DNA of 64,000 nucleotides from Ignelater luminosus (GCA_011009095.1 VTPC01090587.1:1112980-1176979); one strand, 5' to 3'; positions 1 to 11,663 are shown, counted from the stretch's first letter. The notes: generated by a model from the sequence alone, not told the origin. Numbers and translations are program-made.

Positions 1-147
1 GGTTAGGTTAGGTTAGGTTAGGTTAGGTTAGGTTAGGTTAGGTTAGGTTAGGTTAGGTTAGGTTAGGTTAGGTTAGGTTAGGTTAGGTTAGGTTAGGTTA
101 GGTTAGGTTAGGTTAGGTTAGGTTAGGTTAGGTTAGGTTAGGTTAGG
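1..147. repeat. (GGTTA)n, i.e. insect telomere-type TTAGG array
   Basis: There are 29 uninterrupted copies of GGTTA, then a partial copy, with no mismatches. TTAGG is the usual insect telomeric unit. The strand is informative. At a true left chromosome end the plus strand should read CCTAA, whereas here the G-rich strand runs 5' to 3' into the window. The array is therefore not a chromosome end in this orientation. It is more likely an interstitial telomere-like array or simple repeat, or a misjoined contig edge. Confidence 0.95.
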
Positions 148-295
148 TAGAATAGTATATTAAAATACAAGTTGCAGAAGGCATCTATTCAAGCATGAAT
201 TTGAAATTCCGAAACGAGCCGCATAGTGGCGAGTTGAGGAACAAATGAGTGCTTGCAGGACCTTCTGCAACGAGTGCTTTATACTATTTTTTCTA
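148..295. mobile_element. Short MITE/foldback-like element beside the TTAGG array
   Basis: GTTGCAGAAGG at 171-181 is matched exactly by its reverse complement at 261-271. The match continues imperfectly outward, with AATAGTATA near 151-159 against its complement near 279-290. This makes an inverted-repeat unit of about 145 bp with no coding capacity. The borders and target-site duplication are unclear because one side abuts the telomere-type array. Confidence 0.5.
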
Positions 296-2007
296 TTTTG
301 CCGTTTTATACCATTTATGTGGCGTAATTTTGGGCGGCTGTGAAAAAAACTTCTTTTTCATTGTTATTTATTAATTTGCTTTGTTCTTTGATGTATGACA
401 GTTCAACGCTACCAACATCAATTCAGTAAATTTTACTAGTCTATTCTATCACGCCAACGACTTATTCTAACATTCAAATGACATCATTTGGGTGCTTGAA
501 TAGACTTATTCAAAATAGAAAAATATTTTTATTGAGAATTTTGGCACTTAAACGAAATATGGAAAATTAATATGCTGTCTTGAACATGAAAATCGCTATG
601 CTTAAATAAACAATAGAAATATTCATTTTTAAAAAATTTTATCTATAAAAAAAATTTTCTTATGGAAATTTTTCATTGAAACAATCTTTTTTTAAAAAAA
701 TTAATAACTTTTATTTCTGAACCGTCCAGAGTAGGAGTAGTCTTTTTTTACTCTTCTCAACGTGAGCTTTCAGGAAAACTATAGAAACCCCCCAAAAACT
801 TGAGGGCCTAAACCAAACATTTACCAATCTACCATACACAGAATAACGAAACGAAGACATTCAAAGCTGTAAAAGTTCCAAATAAAAACAATCAACAGCA
901 GGAAAAGGCTAAAATCTGTGCACGAAAACTTCATGAGACTGCCTTTAGAATCTTTCAAGCATATTTGATCATAGATGATGAAACTTCAATATGTTCTGGT
1001 TGACTGTCAGCAACTGCCTAGAATAAAATATTGTGTTGCCTACAACCACTTGGGAGTTTCAAAGAAAATTAGAACAAGACATAGCTTAAATTTAACAGCA
1101 AGTGGAAATCTGCCACCAATAAATTAGATCCAGATCTTGTAAATCGCTTTATAGTTAGTTTAAAAAAGAAAATAGATGTGCTTTATTCTACTATTGATTG
1201 TTAATGTTTATTTTTATTGTAAATGAAATGGTATGGAGTTTCAAGATATTTAACAGTATTAAGAATATCTTTTCTGGTTTACTTAAAAGATTTTTTTATT
1301 TTGTTACTTTTTTTTTCTGGGACACACTTTACAAGTAAACATAACCGAGCAAGCATTCTCACTCAAAGATCTGTATGATGTGGACATACTTACAAGCAAG
1401 CAAACATTCACTCACTTATGCTCAGTAATGCGATGTCAGTGAGCAACGATATGTTTACGCTTATCTGATGTAAGCATGTTGACACCAGAATTCTTGTTCT
1501 CCAGATCAACTGAGAACTGAACCAAATTTTTTCAGTAATTCAGTAATGGACATAACTTGAACATTTTTATACAGCAAATGTACTGTGTGATCATTTAATC
1601 TAATATTCTATTCATCATATGCTGTTGAATACAAATTCACTATTTAATTTCAATTTCCTTTTTTTTCCTGTTACTTGAAATACTACTTAAATGACCCAAA
1701 CATCAACATTTAGAATACTTGTTCTCAGTTTCTTTGTTATGTAACCTATAACAGATTTTATGTTACTTAGCGTCGTTTTACGCAGTAGTAAATTTTAACA
1801 TAAATTTCTGCATAAGATTTGTCAAGAAATTTTGAAACAAACAATTAAATAAAAAATTTTTTAAGTCGTGTTTGCTGTTCGCAACTTGTAATAAATTTTA
1901 TGTAAAATTTCTCAATGGCACATGCATGTTTAATCACATTTGCAAGTGACATCTCTAGATAACAAAATAAACACGAAAGAAGTAACCAAATTGTTAGTTC
2001 TGGACTT
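296..2007. other. Gene-free AT-rich stretch
   Basis: I see no coding frame, RNA gene or clear element here. If OSBP is intact, this lies inside its large third intron. Confidence 0.5.
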
Positions 2008-2255
2008 GAGTATTAAAAGGGCCAATCTCCATTTTTGCCGTTTTTGAGATTTAACCAACATTAAAATGCCCTAGTTCAATACTATCGACACAAAAAAGGC
2101 CAATCTCCTATTGTTAAAAATTTATGATATATCATTTTGAGTTTTTACACACTTACAATGGAGTTATATCTGCTTTTAAAACTTGCACCACTGATATCTC
2201 ATAACTAGAGCTAGGAAGTTCATAATAATGCATGTTTTTGTTGCTTAACATACCA

Positions 2256-3487
2256 GGTGTATACCTATGAAATGAGACTTTCAGCTATTAGACCACAGAT
2301 GTCGCTAGGAGTATTTTTAAACTGTCCCAAATGTCTTATTTTTTTCGTCTGTCATCTGTCAACAATATTCAATTCATTGTTTGTGATGTTTCATACAACA
2401 ACGCATTTTTTTCGCTCTTAAAAATGTCGAATTTCGTGCCTTCAAACTACGATTTGCGGACATCGTTGATTTTCTGTTATCAATTGAAGAAAAACGCTTC
2501 TCAAGCTCATCAAATGCTTATAGAAGCTTACGGTGGACATGCTCTAAGCAGAGCACAGTGCTTCAGGTGGTTTGAAAAATTCCGAAGTGGTGATTTTAGC
2601 GTGGAGAACGAGGAACGTGGCCGGCCACCGAAAAAGTTTGATGATGGTCAAACGCAAGAAATGATGGCAGAGCAGTTGGGAGTGACCCAAAAAACCATTT
2701 GCAAACGTTTGAAAGACATGGGCATGATTTTAAAGGTCGGAAGATGGGTGCCGCATGAACTGACTGAAAGGCAGCAAGAGAACCGAAAAACCACTTGTGA
2801 AATGCTGCTCTCCCGGTTCAAAAGGAAGTCTTTTTTGCATCGAATCGTTACGGGTGTATTTCTCCAATCCCAAGCGTAAACGATCGTATGGTCCGCCCGG
2901 CCACAAGCCAAAATCAACGGCCAAACCAAATCGCTTCGGCCGCAAGGCAATGCTGTGTGTTTTCTGGGATCAGCATGGTATGATTTGGTACGAGCTATTA
3001 AAACCAGGTGAAACAGTTGACGGTGCACGCTACCAACGACAATTGGCCGATTTGAACAGCGCTATACACCGAAAACGCCCAGAATATGCCGATCGGCGTC
3101 ACAAAGTAATTTTTCTTGATGACAATGCACCACCACATCGAACAAGAGCGACCCGGGAATTGGTGGAGACGTACGATTGGGAACCGCTGGTGCATGCGGC
3201 TTACTCACCAGACTTGGCGCCTTCCGATTATCATTTGTTTGCATCGATGGGCCACGCACTTTCCGAGCAGCGCTTCAATTCTCACGAAGAAGCCAAAAAA
3301 TGGCTCGATGATTGGTTTGCGGCCAAAGACGGCCAATTTTTTTGGCGTGGCATTCACAAATTGCCCGAGAGATGGGTAAAATGTGTCGCTAGCGATGGCT
3401 ATTATTTTGAAGATTAAATTTGTAACCATTTTTTGTTAATAAACGTTTAAAATTGAAAAAAAAAGTCTCATTTCATAGGTATACACC
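2256..3487 (+). mobile_element. Mariner transposon, mellifera-type
   Basis: The ends are perfect 24-bp inverted repeats (2256-2279 and 3464-3487; outermost bases GGTGTATACC). The right flank is TA and the left flank CA, fitting a TA target with one later change. The single gene inside encodes a mariner transposase. The 1232 bp length is slightly below the usual 1.28 kb, in line with a small internal deletion. It is inserted in the left part of the surrounding hAT-like element. Confidence 0.93.
2424..3417 (+). pseudogene. Mariner transposase, broken by a small deletion
   Basis: This encodes the DD34D transposase that would cut and paste the mariner. The frame begins MSNFVPSNYDLRTSLIFCYQ, followed by the first HTH and the GRPPKKFDD linker of the mellifera subfamily. 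The second half carries FLDDNAPPH, then YSPDLAPSDYHLF, the second and third catalytic aspartates. At about 2854 the sequence passes from the HRIVTG motif straight to the YFSNPKRK region in another frame. The stretch expected between them (start of the TGDEKW motif with the first catalytic Asp) is missing. The frame offset fits a loss of about 14 nt. The enzyme therefore cannot be active. A polyadenylation signal AATAAA lies at about 3439. Confidence 0.92.
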
Positions 3488-4260
3488 TATGTATTTGAAG
3501 TTTGCATGGTAAATCTTTATCGATCTGTTGATTACAAATTCTCTAATAAGATTTTATGTTGCACGTTTTTGCATGTTTTAGTATTTCTCTTTGATTATTG
3601 CATGTTCGTGGTTTTTAAGATTTTTATGGCTTATATAAGTTTATTTTCTGTTATATATTGCAAGTTTTGAAATTTGAAAACTACTTGTTTTTGTGTATCT
3701 GTGTTTTTCATTAAAAGAAACCTTTTACATAATCGAAAAATTCCCGTTGCTTTCTGTGTTGTATTCTTCACCCAAAGCATACAAGCAACTTTAAACCGCA
3801 TTGTTGCCAGCTTGGACTATTTTAAACAGTAACAAAAATTTATAATTCTAAAAGAAAACGAAGACATATTTTTAAGTTGAAAGGATACCGGCAATTATTT
3901 GCCAAAAGCCATTTGCTACTTGCTGGGAACGAACCTGACACCAACAATAAAAAGTTCTTTAAGTAATAAAATATGTGCCAAAGTTACAAATATTTTTCTG
4001 GTTTTGTATTAAGAAAGAAATGTACCTGAAGATGAGTCACCTTAAAACTGTACTTACTATAGTAAAAAGACTAGGTACCTCCTTTCTTTGTGCGATATTC
4101 ACAAAAAGGGTTTAAAATTTCAGTCAAGTCTTGATACTCTTGCTTAACGGCGGTGAGCCCAATTTCTTAACTTTTCCTCGTCGTTGCAGCTTGTAGTGTA
4201 GCAGTGTGTGTTACTTTTAGCAAAGTGATTTTAGTGTAAGCTGAATTAAAACTCGCGACA

Positions 4261-5767
4261 ATGCCAAAAGTAGCGCAGTCATTTAGTAGTAAATTGCGTT
4301 CGTGGATTGCACCTTGTAATATCAAAGAAGAAGTATTTACCACGGATGGAAAAGTGGTATACTGCAATGCTTGCTTTAAGCATGTAGGTTCTGATCGAAA
4401 ATCGCAAATTGATGTTCACTGTACGACAGGTACATAATATTATGTAATTTTAATTTCAATATCTTTTTCAATACTGTTTATTCTATTTTAGCGTCACATA
4501 TTGCATCTCTCCAACGAAACAAGATTTCTAAACAAAAACTGTTAACAAATCTATCGTCAAAAAAGGACAGCTATTTTCAAGATATGTGTTCAGCATTTAT
4601 TCGTGCTGATATCCCCCTTAGTAAATTAAATTGTGATGCATTCCACCAGTTTTTAGAAAAATACACTGGAAAGAAAACACCAAATGAAAGTACATTGAGG
4701 AAGACTTATCTCCCGGATGCTTTCAATGATATCATGAAACGCATTGCATTAGAGTTAAAAGGCAAATACTTTTGTATTGTCGTTGATGAAACTATGGATA
4801 GCCGAGGGTGTTACATTGCTAATTTATTGATAGAATTGAATCCCAATTCTTCAACTAAACCGTTTTTGGTTGCTTCGCAAGAATTAGAGAAAACAAACTA
4901 CACAACTGTAGCTAGATTCATCAATGACAATTTAAAACGATTGTTTGGAGAATATTGTTTTGAAGATAAATTGCTCTTAATGACTAGTGATGCAGCTCCA
5001 TATGTGGTGAAGGCTTTTAAATCTTTACAGATATTTTATTCCAACATCATTCACGTTACATGCATTGTACATGGTCTAAATCGCATTGCTGAGAAAGTTA
5101 GAGAACTATGTCCAGCTGTGAACATTTTAGTAAATAACAGGAAAAAAATATTTTTGAAAGCTCCCGCAAGAGTAGAAGTGTACAGAAGTATTATGAATGC
5201 AAGACCACTGCCAAATCCTGTTGTAACAAGGTGGGGAACTTAGTTACAAGCAGCAATTTTTTATTCAGACAACTTTGTAAAATTCAAGGTAGTTATGCAA
5301 AATTTAGAAGAGGATGCTGCCAGTGTAACCAAAGTAAAAGCCTTATTATCCGAAACAGCAATTGTGAAGAGTTAGCTTTCATCAAAAGCTATATAGAGTT
5401 CCTCCCTGATATCATGGAGGCATTAGAAACAAGAGGAATGACTTTAAAAGACCAACTGAAAAAGCTTTCATTTGTTGAGGAAAAACTAAAGATTGTCCCT
5501 GGGAAAGAAGGGAAAGTTCTCCAACAAAAATTTGAAAATGTATTTGGAAACAATTTCGGATTAGAACAAATGAAAAATTTTGATATTGGAAACATTCCTT
5601 TGGATATGGACCCTTTTCGACTTAGTTGTTATACTTATGTTCCCCTTACATCAGTAGAGGTGGAAAGATCATTTTCCATATTTAAAAATATATTAGATGA
5701 CAGACGTCATAGTTTTGTAGATAAAAATTTGGAAATGTATGTTATTGTTAATTTTAATCATCTGTAA
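4261..5767 (+). pseudogene. hAT-superfamily transposase with BED finger, disabled
   Basis: Exon 1 (4261-4429) starts MPKVAQSF and encodes a BED-type zinc finger (YCNACFKH...H...H). A 62-bp GT-AG intron (4430-4491) restores the frame into exon 2 (4492 onward). Exon 2 carries the RNase H-like core (IVVDETMD, LLLMTSDAAPYVVKAF, HVTCIVHGLNRIAEKV, VVTRWGT). The C-terminus has the hAT dimerisation signature FRLSCYTYVPLTSVEVERSF. An in-frame TAG at 5241-5243 interrupts the core; the frame reads on afterwards, suggesting a Trp codon was mutated. A frameshift follows near 5365, after which frame 5231-5767 continues to the end. It is the gene of the flanking TIR element. A domesticated host gene is the alternative, but the two lesions argue against it. 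Confidence 0.82.
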
Positions 5768-5969
5768 ATAAATATTAAAAAGTAAAAATACACAAAATTT
5801 TCATTATCAGTTCATTATTTATATTGCATGTTATCAGTTTTTACTGCACGACATTATTGCATTTTTCTAAATTTTTTATTGCAAGTTTTAGAATTTTTAC
5901 TGCACCAACTTCCTAGCTCTACTCATAACAGTGAAAATGGATATTGGCCCTTTTAATACTCAGGTTATG

Positions 5970-6835
5970 TTTTTATATATTTACACTCATAAACAAATCT
6001 CAGAACAATAATAGTAATCGGGAAACCAACAACGCGATGTCACAACATAAAATGCCATAATAGCCATAATATTTAACCTTTAACGTTCACGTAGTACTGG
6101 CGTCGTGGTATTCTGCGCATATATTGGTCCATGCTTGAGATAGAATTTTTCCATTTTTTAGAACAGGTTCTATAAAATTTTACAGAAAATTTAACACGTA
6201 AATTTAGTGATTTTGTATGAAAATGCGTTTGCAATGGTGCAAAATTATTATGTAAAAATATATACAAAAACTTATGTTAAAATTTACTGCCCTGTAAAAC
6301 GACGCCATCTGACACAGTGTTAAATTTGACGTCAAAATTGACTACAATTTCATCATTGAAATCTGACATCGTTGCATACAGCACATTTAATGTCAAAACT
6401 GCATTTAAAAATTTGACAAGGGAATATTTAGAACAGGTTGTAAAAATTTTGACGTCAAATTTAACACCATATCAGACGGTCTTTTGACCTGTTTGACACT
6501 ATAAAAGATTCTCTGATAAATTTCATAGAAATTACTTTTTAAAAAATGTTTGATCGTTGCAGAGTTTACATAGAAATTTTTTTAGAAATTTTGTTGAGCA
6601 GAAAATCTTTAGAACATGTTCTAAAAAGTAGAGATTTTGTGTGAGAAAATGCGCACGGAACTCGTGCGCACATGAAAATCAGCTGAGGCAAGGTGGACAA
6701 AAAGTTAAATAAAACAGCTGTATAAAAATGCCTAAAACGCGCATGCGCACGTCAAAAATTTTATAGAAAATTTTCTACAAGTTGCATACAGAGCAGGCTG
6801 CAACAATATATCAAAAGTTTTTTACAGAAATTTGA
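5970..6835. other. Gene-free AT-rich stretch with short internal repeats
   Basis: There is no credible gene. Short motifs recur (GAACAGGTT, TTGACGTCAAATTT, TTTTACAGAAA), suggesting old repetitive DNA without clear ends. Confidence 0.4.
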
Positions 6836-6843
6836 CAAACATT

Positions 6844-8244
6844 CAGGGCCGGCGAAACATGATTTTCTGAGGTATGGAATGCAAAAAAAAGATCGTTACA
6901 CACATGTAAACCAAGTAGACGCGCGGCGGGGGAAAACAATTTAAACAATTTAAAAGTTTTCTTAATTATGTATCATTTATAAATACATTAAATAATTAAA
7001 TAATCTTCTATATTATTATTTATATATATATAAATAAAAATGAATCGCAAAAATGTATGAAGGCGTATCACTTCACAACGACTGAACCAAATTGGATAAT
7101 TCTTTTTTTTGTTGTGTTTGTTATTATCAGGAGAAGGTTTGTATAAAAGAAAATTTCCAAAAAAATGTACGGAAAGACGTAAAAAAACATTTTTTCTCTT
7201 ATACGTCATTTCGAGTGGTTCCCGAAGTATACAATAGATGGCGCCGCCGGCAGGGTGGCAAAAGTGTCGAAGTGTATGTAAGGAAGTTTTCCCTAACTTT
7301 GAGGTAATTTGAAAAATGTAATGGTCAAAAACTCTTTTTGAATAATACAAAAATCATACTACGTGTTTATTTATTGTGATCTTTAGTCACAGAACAAGTC
7401 GTACATTACATATTTTTCCGAATACATTCTTCTAAAGTACCAAATCAAAGAAGAATTTGAATAAAACATAAAATGTGTAGGTAATTCAAATTATGAAACT
7501 TGCAACACTTCAACATTCCAATACACTTTAATTAGCTAATGTCTCTTTTTTTTGTTATGGCATAATCCTCATGTGAGGCAGTATTTACGTATCGATAGTC
7601 TTTTCGAGGCAATGAGTATGTGATTTTGAAAAATTTATATAGAAGAAGATAGATAGATAGATAGATGAAAATCGACACATTGCGCAATTAAAAATAGTAT
7701 GCCTATAATACAAATATAAAAAAAAAAAACATTGATACAATGACATCTCTATGGACTGTTACTATACTCTTTGATTCATATTCATAATCAACGTTAATTT
7801 TGTATTTTTGAAAAGCTAAAGTGTTTCTGTGCTTCGTGCTGTTTTTGTGATAAGAAAATGCCATCAGTAAGACGTACAAATATCGGTCGGCGTACGCACA
7901 ACGCAAGAGAAATTCAATATTATAGAGCCAATGAGACTGAAGAAATGGAAAAACTAAAAATGTGGTTTATTACAAAGCTTTACAATAAAGTATATAAATT
8001 CTTAAGATTTTTCTTTTATTTTAATCGTAATTTAATGTCGAAATGGAAAATTGTCTTATTTTTTTCATTAGGTACTCCACCCGTGCGAAGCCGGGGCGGG
8101 CAGCTAGTAAGAAATAAAAAATATATATGATAATCGACAAAAATTGAAAATTAAATACGAAATTTTCAGCTATGGAACTCCATACTCAAACAAATCTCGA
8201 GTATGGCGTGCTCCATATTCACCATATGCCTTCCGCCGGCCCTG
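6844..8244. mobile_element. hAT-type MITE (about 300 bp) interrupted by a Helitron
   Basis: The ends are CAGGGCCGGC (6844-6853) and its reverse complement (8235-8244). They are flanked by an exact 8-bp duplication CAAACATT (6836-6843 and 8245-8252), the size hAT elements make. The 7004-8107 interior is a Helitron-like insertion, so the original MITE is only about 297 bp. The terminal repeats diverge beyond the outer 10 bp. Confidence 0.88.
7004..8107 (+). mobile_element. Non-autonomous Helitron
   Basis: The 5' end is TC preceded by A, then a TATATATATAAATAAAAATG stretch typical of insect Helitron starts. The 3' end is the GC-rich segment CCCGTGCGAAGCCGGGGC (able to form a terminal hairpin), then CTAG followed by T. 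Inverted repeats and a duplication are absent, as expected for insertion between A and T. At 7858 a short frame MPSVRRTNIGRRTHNARE resembles the Arg-rich start of Helitron proteins, but no Rep or helicase motifs remain. The 5' start is chosen by the A|TC rule; 7007 is an alternative. Confidence 0.7.
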
Positions 8245-8821
8245 CAAACATTTCTTTCTAAATTTTTATAAAGTTTTTCAGTGTCATACAGGTCTTATAA
8301 AGAGGCTTTATAGGACTTATAAAATATGAGAAAAATGCTGCACTGCCATTTAAAAAAATGTAGATGACGTCATCACTATTTACAATATGGTCAGAAAATC
8401 ATGAATACTAGTGTAAAAGGTGCAGTGTAATTAAATTGCTATATCTGTCTAATGATTTTCCGAAAAATTGTTATTATCGACTTTATTCCCATTATTTCAT
8501 TTGAATAAACTGTACTGTATTTGTCAAAAGCAATTGTTTACAGAGTGTCTCAACAATCTATGCTCAGAATGTAGCGCCATTATTTGCAAAAATATCAAAA
8601 ACTGTTAGCAATAAAAGTTGTACAGGATGATTGTCTGTACTTCCTAAAATTATTTTTGACTACACAGGGTATTTCGTAAAAATTTGGCGCATAAAGATTA
8701 AGTTTTCTTAAATGGAACATCCTGTATATTTCGTGATTTATTGAGGTTTAAACCAGACAGTTCCGGTGTTATACAATTTTTTCGTGTAAAACATTGTGAA
8801 ATATAATGAGCCCCTAGTGTA

Positions 8822-9480
8822 ATAGATAAATGTTTTTAAAAACCTTTCAGTAATAAACTTTAATTTCTAATCTTTAAAAATGCTTATTAAAATTTGCATT
8901 GCATTATTTCTTTTACATAGAGTAATCAAGAAACAAGAAACATAATTTTACTTGACCAAAAAAGCAGACTCAATAAAACAAGAAGTTGAGTTTCTCCATT
9001 GTCCTGTAGAAAAAATTCCAGTAAGCAATTCTAAAGGCAACAACTCGGTTTCTATTCTCATTAAAAACTTAAACAAGTATAGTTTTATCTGATTTTAACA
9101 AGAAGAAAAAGGAAAAAATCAGTTGTCATGGTAATCAGAGAATGTTTAGATTTGATGAAGAGAGTAGAAACTGCCTCAACATTATTTAGATTTAATTTAT
9201 TAATGCTGTACATTTACAAAACTCCTTAATTATATGGGAGCCAGTTGAGAAGTTTGAAGCCGAAACTGTTAGATCCACATAATACTACATTGCTGCAACC
9301 AGCAATGAATATGGAGTAAGAAAGCATTAAAATAAACAGTGTACCATTTAAAAAATTAAATAAAATTATGTTTCATGGTTCACCATGTATAAAAGAGATG
9401 ATATATTTAAAACTTCATTTCTAAAGATTAGAAATAAAAGTTTATTACTGAAAGGTTTTTAAAAACAAATGTTTATCAAT
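8822..9480. repeat. Imperfect inverted repeat with a 0.5 kb spacer
   Basis: About 60 bp at 8822-8881 (AAACCTTTCAGTAATAAACT and flanks) reappear inverted at 9420-9480. Weaker similarity continues outward to about 8735 and 9560. The spacer shows no gene. It is probably a decayed foldback or TIR element; no target duplication was found. Confidence 0.55.
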
Positions 9481-10215
9481 TAAACCAGTGTGACTCGTTA
9501 GCTATATTTGACGATGTCTTACACTAAAAAATTGAATAACCCAGTAACTGCTTAGTTAGTCAAAGGCATTCTGGAAAGATAGGTCATATACTGCTATTCA
9601 TTTTTCCATCCAATAAGACATTTTCATTAGGAAGTTGCAATTTTTAACAGGGTGTCCCATAAGGTATGATCAATACTTTGGGAGCTGACAGAACATTGAA
9701 AAATAAGTGTACTTTGTCAAATGGTTATATCAAAAAATGCTTAGTTTCTGAGATACTGGATGTTAAAGTTTTATTGAGAATTTCTTGTTTTTCTAGTATT
9801 TTGAAGGCAACATGTGCTATTGTGCTAGAACTTTCATGGTTGATATTAGATTTTAGTATTGTACAAGCCCTAACAACTAAATATTGGGACAAGCAGTATT
9901 TTCTTTTAATGTTGTGTAAGCAAGATATTTTGTTAGATTTCCACTCAGATTTCTAGGGTTATTTAAAAGTGCAAATTGTTTAGAGTTCTAATGATGACAA
10001 ATATAATTATTCTGCAAATTGCATACATCGCAGATAAAATCATTTGTTTTAACTATAAAAAGTACCGACAACTAATTGTTGGAACAGCTAACTAAACTTT
10101 TCTAAATATGTTTAAACAAGGTTGGTTTTCAAAAAAAAAAAGACTGTAACTATCACTAACCTCTCTAGTAATTTGCTTTTATAATTTATTTGTCAAATTT
10201 ATCCATAAAAATGGC

Positions 10216-11280
10216 ATGCGGTGCAGCAACAAACCAAAATTTACAGAGATAATTATAAAACGATATAGTAATAGCAAAGCAATTCGTGAAATCACCGAAA
10301 ATCTAAATGTTTCCACATCAATTGTTTTTAATATTATAAAACACTATCGGGAAACTGAAAATGTTGGTGTTAAAAGTAGAAGTTCAGGTCACCCTAGGCT
10401 GATTGCACCAAGACACCAGAGTCTTCTTGTTAAACTGTGTAAGAAAGGTAGACGAAATGCGTTATGGGATATTATTGCACAGTGGAATGAAGAATCTGGA
10501 TTAAAATTATCATGAGAATGTTGTAGAAAATGAATTCATAAATCCGGATTGAAATTTTATAAGATTTGATGTAAGTTTTCTGTATGTTTTCAGAATAACC
10601 GTGCTTTTCTATTATCACATAGGTTAAAGAAAGGCTGCTTTTAACCCAAAAACAAAAAGAAATAGACTTGATTCGACAAAATCTAAATTATCATGAACTG
10701 TAGAAGACTGGCCAAAAATTATTTTTGGTGATGAATCGAAATTTGACGTTTGTGTGGAGGATTTTCGAAAACAAGTTATTTGGGCAGAGATTGAAGCTTT
10801 TTATGCAGATTGTATCAAATGCACCGTGGAATTTCCAAAGGGGGTGATGATCTGGGGCTATATGTGGGGAAAGTCTGAGTTTATTGATGGTGCTGTTAAT
10901 GCTGAAAAATATCAAAGAATATTAACAAATAGTAGTCTTCCAAGCATCGAGAGACAGCATCCTGATGCAAATTTTACTTTCCAACAAGACAGGGCTGCTT
11001 GTCACATAGTCAAATTGACAAAATAGTGGTTTTCTGATAAAAGTATTACAGTTTTGTCTTAGCCTGTTGACAGTTCAGATCTGAATATCATTGAAACACT
11101 CTGGCATAAGATGAAACAACAATTAAGAAACAACACTCAAAGAACAGTTGCAAAATTAAAGAAAGATTGGAAGAAATATGGAGTAGTTTTACACATGAAT
11201 TTTGTAGAACTTTGACAGAAACCATACCAGCAAGAATTCAAGCTGTTATTAATGTAAACAGCAATGTAACATCTTATTAA
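10216..11280 (+). pseudogene. Tc1-like transposase remnant
   Basis: The first frame (10216-10515) encodes a helix-turn-helix: KRYSNSKAIREITENLNVST, then a GHPRLIAP linker. After stops and frame breaks, a second frame holds a FGDESKF motif (first catalytic Asp, near 10727) and the core VMIWGYMWGKSEF. It goes on to FTFQQDRAACH (second Asp, near 10990). A stop interrupts at 11024. A DSSDLNIIETLWHKMK block (third acidic region, near 11075) and a C-terminal tail ending at 11280 follow. The order matches Tc1-family transposases, and several stops show it is dead. Confidence 0.82.
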
Positions 11281-11420
11281 GATCTAAAAAGGTGATTTGT
11301 CCCAATATATAGTTGTCAATGATTTTAAGAGTCTTTTATTTTCTAGCTAATCACAGCAGTTCATGAAATGAATTACTTATTTTCATTACCTGTAATACGT
11401 TACACACCAAGCATCCCAAA

Positions 11421-11660
11421 AACCGTTTTATTTTATATCTTATGCAGTTTTAAACCTGCGGTGATGCAATTTGGGAAATGGGAAGGCCGTAAGGTTCTCA
11501 AACAAAAAGGAATAAAATCCCAGTGGCGTGCTCCTAAAAACAGTTTTATTTTATATCTTTGGCAGTTTTAAAACCTGCGGTGATGCAATTTGGGAAATGA
11601 GAAGGCCGTAAGGTTCTCAAACAAAAAACAATAAAATCCCAGTGACGTGCATCCCAAAAA
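11421..11660. repeat. Tandem duplication, two copies of about 120 bp
   Basis: A unit running from CGTTTTATTTTATATCTT to AATAAAATCCCAGTG occurs twice in a row (about 11421-11525 and 11541-11645), with few differences. It includes GCGGTGATGCAATTTGGGAA and GGCCGTAAGGTTCTC in both copies. It lies within the Tc1-like element. Confidence 0.8.
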
Positions 11661-11663
11661 CCG

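Larger units (their letters stand above)
2008..5961 (+). mobile_element. hAT-like DNA transposon, interrupted by a mariner
   Basis: GAGTATTAAAAGGGCCAAT at 2008-2026 is repeated exactly in inverse orientation at 5943-5961, and similarity extends to about 28 bp. A second inverted pair, around AGAGCTAGGAAGTT (about 2209-2222 and 5907-5920), lies further in. Between these ends sits a BED-finger/hAT transposase remnant (4261-5767). A mariner (2256-3487) occupies the left part. Without the mariner the element is about 2.7 kb, a normal hAT size. I could not find matching 8-bp target duplications, and the tips do not start with the usual CAGGG, so the exact ends are provisional. Confidence 0.65.

Noticed and set aside
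1..147. True chromosome telomere at the left edge
   Set aside because: The strand orientation of the repeat is opposite to that of a left chromosome end.
7651..7667. Short (TAGA)n tract
   Set aside because: Only about four units; too short to be worth annotating.
9649..9700. AACAGGGTGTCCCATAAGGT as another foldback terminus
   Set aside because: The tip resembles the family, but no inverted partner or coding scrap was found. Kept out of the features.
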